DNA of 12,114 nt from an uncultured bacterium (GTDB taxonomy: Bacteria; Bacteroidota; Bacteroidia; Bacteroidales; JACABE01), in the NCBI GenBank assembly GCA_903911455.1, contig CAIWDQ010000191.1, positions 1 to 12,114 of the forward strand, read 5' to 3'. The position numbers were made by a program, and so were the translations under genes. Each line of letters begins with the position of its first letter. Within the stretch, counting starts at the first letter, position 1. This document shows positions 8,472 to 12,114 of this stretch, one piece after another. A model generated the notes under the pieces. It saw only the letters and a list, made by a program, of their open reading frames with translations. It ran no database searches and had not been told where the DNA came from.

Positions 8472-8478
8472 TCCTCTT

Positions 8479-11400
8479 ATGAATAGGCTATTATACATAC
8501 TCGTTTTAAGTCTCGTTTCACTTTCAATGTTTGCTGGTAACAACAAGACTGATAAAGCTAGCGAAGCTAAAGCTAAGGCATGGGTTAAAGATCAGCAATT
8601 AGAGTTTATTGAGAACAAAGGACAGTATGTTACCACAGAAGGAAAGCCTGCAGATAATGTGCTGTTTAAAGCTACTTATGGTAATTGTGATATTTATATT
8701 ACTGATAAAGGATTGAGTTATGTTTTTGTTAAGATAGAAGAAGATGAAGGGACAATAAGCAATAGGCAACAATCAATAGATGAGAAGGAAGAAGAAGAGG
8801 GAGAAGGCAATAGGCTTCAGGCAATAGGCAATAGCGAAGAAAATGAAAAGCTATCTTACTATTGCTTTAATATGAGCTTAGTGGGTGCTCATATTGATAA
8901 AGCCAACATCATTAAAGAAGAAGAAAGTAAACAGGGACATTATAATTATTTCTATGCACATTGTCCCGAAGGTATTTATGATGTAAAAGCTTATGGTAAG
9001 ATTACTATTAAGAATATCTACAAAGGTATCGACTGGGTTATCTATACCAATCCAAACAATAAAAAGCATCCCTTAAAGTACGATTTCATTGTGCATCCTT
9101 ATGCTGATTATAAAGCTATAAAGATTAAATTTACTAATCAACAATCTCTTTCTTTAATCGAGAATGAGACCAAACTCAACATTCAAACCATAGCTGGTAC
9201 TATCGTTGAAGGGAATATTTATTCGTATCTTACAACTAAAGATCATGAAATAAAAAGTAAATATGTTATTAATTCTGACAGTACTATTTCGTACAATGTT
9301 GCAGCTTATGATAAATCACAGACCCTTACTATCGATCCTCTAGTTTGGGCTACTTATTATGGAGGCGTTGCTCAGGATGGTTTTATGTCGATATCAAGCG
9401 ATAGTCAGCATAATATATTTATAACAGGATATACCGGTTCTGTTAACTTTCCTATTGATTATGTTACAGGGTACTATTGGCAAACTTCTTATACAACAGT
9501 TGCCGGTACACCCTACGACATGTTTATTATTAAGTTCAATAGTCAGGGGGCAAGGTTATGGGCTACCTACTATGGTGGTTCGGGTTACGAATGGGCCACT
9601 TCGCTTTGTATCGATAGTCAGGACAATGTATATGTAGCCGGCATTTGTCAATCAATAAATCTTCCTACTCAGCAAATGACAGGGGCTTATTTTCATGCAA
9701 CTAATAGTGGCATCTCGAATCTTATGATCCTAAAGTTCAATAGTCAAGGCGTAAGATTATGGGCTACTTATTTCGGTGGTGATTTTGATAATAAACCTAA
9801 TTCAATGTGTGTTGATAGCCATGATAATTTGTATATAACAGGGTATACTAGTTCTTATTTCTTTCCTAAACTTCAACTGGCAGGAGCCTATTATCAGTCT
9901 ACTATGAATGGTATGTATAATGCATTTATACTAAAGTTTAACAGTCAAGACTCCCTGTTGTGGTCAACCTATTATGGAGGTAATCAAACTAACATTGCTT
10001 ATACAATTGGTACTGATAGTAAGGATAATATTTTTATAACAGGCATTACTAACTCTACTACTTTCCCTACTCAGCAAATGCCTGGGGCATATTGGCAATC
10101 GAATATTGGTGGAGATTATGATGAGTTTATATTGAAATTCAATAGTCAAGGAGTGCGGCAATGGGCTACTTATTATGGAGGGACTTATACTGAAGGGAAT
10201 ATTAGTTTATATGTTAAGAACACTATTTGTATTGATAAAGATGATAACTTATATATGAGTGGCTCAACTTCTTCATATGACTTTCCTTTGCTTCAATTAA
10301 CCGGTGCATTTTGGCAGGATTCTATTAAAGGAGGGAGTGATGCTTTTATTATTAAGTTCGACAGCTTAGGAGTTAGGAAATGGGCTACCTTTTATGGAGG
10401 GACTAATGATGAATATGGTAATTCTATTACTGCTGATGCCCATGGCAATATATATGTTGCCGGAACAACTGCTTCTCATTCTTTACCACTTCGTCATATA
10501 GCAGGAGAATATTGGCAGACTAATTATTCTAACATATATTTATTAAGATTTAATGAGCATGGAGCTTTGCAATGGGGGACTTACTATGGCGACAGTAGTT
10601 CAAATTCATTCTCCAGAGGCGTATATATTGATAAGATAAATAACATTTATACTATTGGAGAACTTTGGGGCGACAGTGCATATACTATTAATCCAGGCAA
10701 TGGTGCTTACTATGATAGTTGCTGGAATAATTCGGATGATAGTTACATCCTTAAGTTTAATATTTGTTTTAATTATCAAACTTCTTATCTGCAGGCCAGC
10801 CGCACCAATATATGTGCAAATGATACCGGCACTATTACTCTCAGAGCATTTGGTGGTTATGGAGATACTCTAAAGTGGTATAGTGGTAGTTGTGGTCAGA
10901 ACTACATAGGTAACGATACTCTTTTGGTTATTCCAAGTCCTCATCAAACAACTACTTATTATGCCCGTTGGGAAAGCTATTGTGATACTTCGGCTTGCGA
11001 TAGTATTAAGATTAATGTGATGCCGCTACAGTTTGCTAATCAGAATGCAACTATTTGTCAGGGGCAAGCATATTACATAGGAAATCATTATCATACAACA
11101 GCCGGTATTTATATTGATACTGTAAATGTTGCTAGTGGTTGCGACAGTGTTATTACTACTAATCTTACAGTATTGCTTTCGCCTATATTGAAAGATCTCG
11201 GGAATGATACTACTCTTTGTACAGGTCATCCATTAGTTTTAGATGCTACCTCACAAAACTGTACTTACCTTTGGCAGGATTATAGTTTAAACTCTATTTA
11301 TAATGTTAGTCAGCAGGGCATTTACTTTGTTACTGTTACTGATACTACTACTAATTGTTCTGCTTCTGATACTATTAATGTTTATTATCAGAAATGCGAA

Positions 11401-11682
11401 TCGTTCCCTATCTATATCCCTAATGCAATTACCCCTAATGGAGATGGTTTGAATGATGTTTTTAAGATAGTAACCTTAAATGAGTTTACTGAGTTTAAGA
11501 TGTATATTTTTGATCGCTGGGGCGAACAACTTTTCGAAAGTAATGATAAAAACGTAGGCTGGGATGGTACATACAAAGGTAAACCCGTACCGATGGACGT
11601 ATATGTTTATCTGGTTAAAGGCATTGTTAAATACACTAACGAAGCTATTAAAAGAGCAGGAAGTGTAACTGTGGTGAGGTAG
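8479..11682 (+). CDS. SBBP beta-propeller surface protein with CHU_C (T9SS type B) domain
   Basis: A 1067-residue secreted protein of unknown exact role. Residues 1-20 are a signal peptide (MNRLLYILVL then SLVSLSMFAG). Residues 40-285 form the N-terminal domain often seen before SBBP repeats, opening with LEFIENKGQ (41-49). Seven WxTYYGG-type motifs, at Trp 290, 361, 428, 495, 562, 635 and 699, are spaced 64-73 residues apart. Each is followed by D-x-x-x-N-[ILV]-[YF] and a KFNSQG-like strand, as expected for a seven-bladed propeller. Residues 765-848, 852-900 and 902-970 are Cys-containing Ig/PKD-like modules. Residues 977-1067 are the gliding-motility-associated C-terminal domain (IPNAITPNGDGLNDVF at 980-995, FDRWGEQLFES at 1011-1021, GWDGTYKGKPV at 1028-1038), a type B T9SS signal. 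The protein should reach the cell surface or medium, and adhesion or binding is the usual guess for such architectures. Residues 92-120 are an unusual simple-sequence insert. Nothing links it functionally to the divergent operon except position. Confidence 0.93.
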   Translation: MNRLLYILVLSLVSLSMFAGNNKTDKASEAKAKAWVKDQQLEFIENKGQYVTTEGKPADNVLFKATYGNCDIYITDKGLSYVFVKIEEDEGTISNRQQSIDEKEEEEGEGNRLQAIGNSEENEKLSYYCFNMSLVGAHIDKANIIKEEESKQGHYNYFYAHCPEGIYDVKAYGKITIKNIYKGIDWVIYTNPNNKKHPLKYDFIVHPYADYKAIKIKFTNQQSLSLIENETKLNIQTIAGTIVEGNIYSYLTTKDHEIKSKYVINSDSTISYNVAAYDKSQTLTIDPLVWATYYGGVAQDGFMSISSDSQHNIFITGYTGSVNFPIDYVTGYYWQTSYTTVAGTPYDMFIIKFNSQGARLWATYYGGSGYEWATSLCIDSQDNVYVAGICQSINLPTQQMTGAYFHATNSGISNLMILKFNSQGVRLWATYFGGDFDNKPNSMCVDSHDNLYITGYTSSYFFPKLQLAGAYYQSTMNGMYNAFILKFNSQDSLLWSTYYGGNQTNIAYTIGTDSKDNIFITGITNSTTFPTQQMPGAYWQSNIGGDYDEFILKFNSQGVRQWATYYGGTYTEGNISLYVKNTICIDKDDNLYMSGSTSSYDFPLLQLTGAFWQDSIKGGSDAFIIKFDSLGVRKWATFYGGTNDEYGNSITADAHGNIYVAGTTASHSLPLRHIAGEYWQTNYSNIYLLRFNEHGALQWGTYYGDSSSNSFSRGVYIDKINNIYTIGELWGDSAYTINPGNGAYYDSCWNNSDDSYILKFNICFNYQTSYLQASRTNICANDTGTITLRAFGGYGDTLKWYSGSCGQNYIGNDTLLVIPSPHQTTTYYARWESYCDTSACDSIKINVMPLQFANQNATICQGQAYYIGNHYHTTAGIYIDTVNVASGCDSVITTNLTVLLSPILKDLGNDTTLCTGHPLVLDATSQNCTYLWQDYSLNSIYNVSQQGIYFVTVTDTTTNCSASDTINVYYQKCESFPIYIPNAITPNGDGLNDVFKIVTLNEFTEFKMYIFDRWGEQLFESNDKNVGWDGTYKGKPVPMDVYVYLVKGIVKYTNEAIKRAGSVTVVR
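8753..8836 (+). repeat. In-frame simple-sequence insert (CAATAGGC-type) within the SBBP gene
   Basis: The words CAATAGGC and GGCAATAG recur at 8760-8768, 8806-8815 and 8820-8834, with related CAATAAG and CAATAG near 8753 and 8774, around a purine block of AAG/GAG triplets (8782-8806). The word ATAGGCAAT also occurs in the intergenic DNA at 8361-8369. In the protein this is residues 92-120, a polar acidic loop including DEKEEEEGEG (101-110), between strands of the N-terminal domain. It reads as expanded or inserted low-complexity DNA that kept the frame. Confidence 0.65.
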
Positions 11683-11692
11683 GAGGGTTGTT

Positions 11693-11742
11693 GAGACTAA
11701 GAGACTAAGAGAGGGAGAGAGGGAGAGACTAAGAGAATTAAG
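11693..11742 (+). repeat. Purine-rich GAGACTAA/GAGGGAGA repeat, downstream copy
   Basis: Starting 11 bases after the SBBP stop codon, GAGACTAA occurs at 11693, 11701 and 11725, interspersed with GAGGGAGA units. Positions 11701-11742 are the partner of the 42-bp repeat at 8379-8420. The strand is almost pure purine with regular CT interruptions. No coding potential is evident. Confidence 0.85.
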
Positions 11743-11789
11743 ATTTGGTGATTTGGTGATTTTGTGAATTGGTGAAATGATGATTTAGC
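11742..11789 (+). repeat. 8-bp tandem repeat GATTTGGT, about six degenerating copies
   Basis: Consecutive octamers from 11742 read GATTTGGT, GATTTGGT, GATTTTGT, GAATTGGT, GAAATGAT and GATTTAGC. The first two copies are perfect and later ones decay, a pattern consistent with slippage. The array follows the purine-rich repeat directly. From its end to about 11859 only AT-rich DNA is visible. Confidence 0.85.
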
Positions 11790-11816
11790 AATTTTTATCT
11801 TTTTGGTATTAATGTT

Positions 11817-11839
11817 AATCGAAGTTTGCAATTTCGATT
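11817..11839. other. Small A/T-rich hairpin after the SBBP gene
   Basis: AATCGAA at 11817-11823 pairs with TTCGATT at 11833-11839, and two more inner pairs are possible in RNA (one G-U). A run of nine or ten T begins 13 bases later. It could be a weak terminator for the SBBP transcript, but the stem has low GC and the T run is not adjacent, so this is tentative. No better terminator is visible after 11682. Confidence 0.25.
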
Positions 11840-11859
11840 TCATAATTAGTAGTTTTTTT

Positions 11860-12114
11860 TTAAGTTAGATTTAATCTAATATTTATAAGGTGCGAAATTA
11901 TATCAGCAACAAAAAATAGCTTTTCGCAGACGATGCTCAACTTTTTGTATTGACTGCTAAACTTTTCGTATAGACTGTTAAACTTTTTGTATTGACCGGT
12001 AAACTTTTTGTATAGACTGCTAAACTTTTCGTATTGACTGCTAAACTTTTTGTATAGACTGCTAAACTTTTTGTATTGACCGGTAAACTTTTTGTATAGA
12101 CTGCTAAACTTTTC
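11860..12114 (-). CDS. Possible C-terminal part of a heptad-repeat protein, cut by the window edge
   Basis: On the - strand the frame is open from the right edge to TAA at 11860-11862, giving 84 residues with no start codon in the window. It reads through the whole 21-bp array as seven-residue repeats alternating SLYKKFS-like and [SG]QYKKF-like units, with K/E, S/T and S/G changes. After the last clean unit come SIVCEKLFFVADII and a short hydrophobic-basic tail ending LNLT. Tyr and Phe recur at heptad positions a and d, as in an amphipathic helix or coiled coil, here with an aromatic core. I do not recognise the protein. The frame may be open simply because a 21-bp repeat without stops stays open; the missing N-terminal part outside the window would decide. 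Differences between units change residues as often as not, which does not favour strong protein-level constraint. Confidence 0.35.
   Translation of the reverse strand, partial: EKFSSLYKKFTGQYKKFSSLYKKFSSQYEKFSSLYKKFTGQYKKFNSLYEKFSSQYKKLSIVCEKLFFVADIISHLINIRLNLT
11935..12114. repeat. 21-bp tandem direct repeat array, eight full copies plus a partial, continuing past the edge
   Basis: Units begin at 11935, 11956, 11977, 11998, 12019, 12040, 12061, 12082 and 12103 (partial). The consensus is GCTAAACTTTTTG followed by TATAGACT or TATTGACT. The two endings alternate strictly from unit to unit. Units 3 and 7 end in GACC and units 4 and 8 begin GGT, giving a four-unit, 84-bp higher-order period. 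Units 4 and 8 are identical. There are no spacers, so this is not a CRISPR array. A decayed unit may precede it at 11914-11934, where CTTTTCG is kept. Confidence 0.96.

Larger units (their letters stand above)
8166..8478. other. Divergent intergenic region, AT-rich with low-complexity stretches
   Basis: This 313-base region separates the operon from the divergent SBBP gene, and no gene is visible in it. The part up to about 8300 is plain AT-rich DNA holding the likely operon promoter. From 8308 to 8370 TAGG and TAGAC words recur irregularly. Within this stretch AGACTAT at 8324-8330 and ATAGTCT at 8345-8351 form a 7-bp inverted repeat with a 14-base loop, followed by a short T run. A second, competing short hairpin (GTCT 8348-8351 with AGAC 8356-8359) overlaps it. 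From 8379 a purine-rich repeat follows, and the last 15 bases carry the promoter of the next gene. Confidence 0.7.

Noticed and set aside
8379..11742. Insertion sequence or transposon bounded by repeats
   Set aside because: The flanking repeats are direct, purine-rich and imperfect; no terminal inverted repeats or transposase lie between them, only the SBBP gene.
11935..12114. CRISPR array
   Set aside because: Units are joined head to tail with no unique spacers, the 21-bp unit is too short with no conserved internal palindrome, and no cas gene is visible.

Overview
This is a low-GC window from a member of the Bacteroidota (Bacteroidetes). Four things point there: an adjacent SusC/SusD outer-membrane pair, two different type IX secretion (T9SS) C-terminal sorting domains, an SBBP/CHU_C cell-surface protein, and promoter elements of the TAnnTTTG type with little use of Shine-Dalgarno sites. 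The species cannot be named from the sequence alone. Secretion by T9SS suggests a lineage that keeps this system, for example environmental Bacteroidales, Cytophagia, Chitinophagia or Flavobacteriia.

Layout. Positions 1-610 hold a promoter, a small GNAT acetyltransferase gene on the + strand, and a long perfect hairpin that can end transcription from both sides. Positions 619-8165 hold a three-gene operon on the - strand, transcribed in the order SusC-like transporter, SusD-like lipoprotein, and a multidomain PNGase F-like protein with a T9SS type A sorting domain. The gaps are only 21 and 23 bp. Positions 8166-8478 are a divergent intergenic region with simple repeats and a near-consensus promoter that almost touches the next start codon. 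Positions 8479-11682 encode a 1067-residue surface protein: signal peptide, N-terminal domain, seven-repeat beta-propeller (SBBP), Ig/PKD-like modules and a T9SS type B (gliding-motility-type) C-terminal domain. The last 432 bases hold three kinds of repeats. The last is a 21-bp tandem array running off the right edge, which is also an open frame on the - strand encoding a seven-residue repeat.

How the genes may work together. The operon looks like a small utilisation locus for N-glycosylated protein. The PNGase F-like enzyme, exported by T9SS, would release N-glycans from glycoproteins, and the SusCD pair would bind and import the released glycan or glycopeptide in a TonB-dependent way. This is inferred from family membership and gene order. 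No glycoside hydrolase, sigma/anti-sigma pair or hybrid two-component regulator lies inside the window. The SBBP protein is divergently transcribed and probably a separate unit.

Most unusual are the repeats. The 21-bp array is in frame with a possible aromatic heptad-repeat protein. A 42-bp imperfect direct repeat flanks the SBBP gene. A simple sequence like that in the intergenic DNA sits in frame inside the N-terminal domain of that gene.
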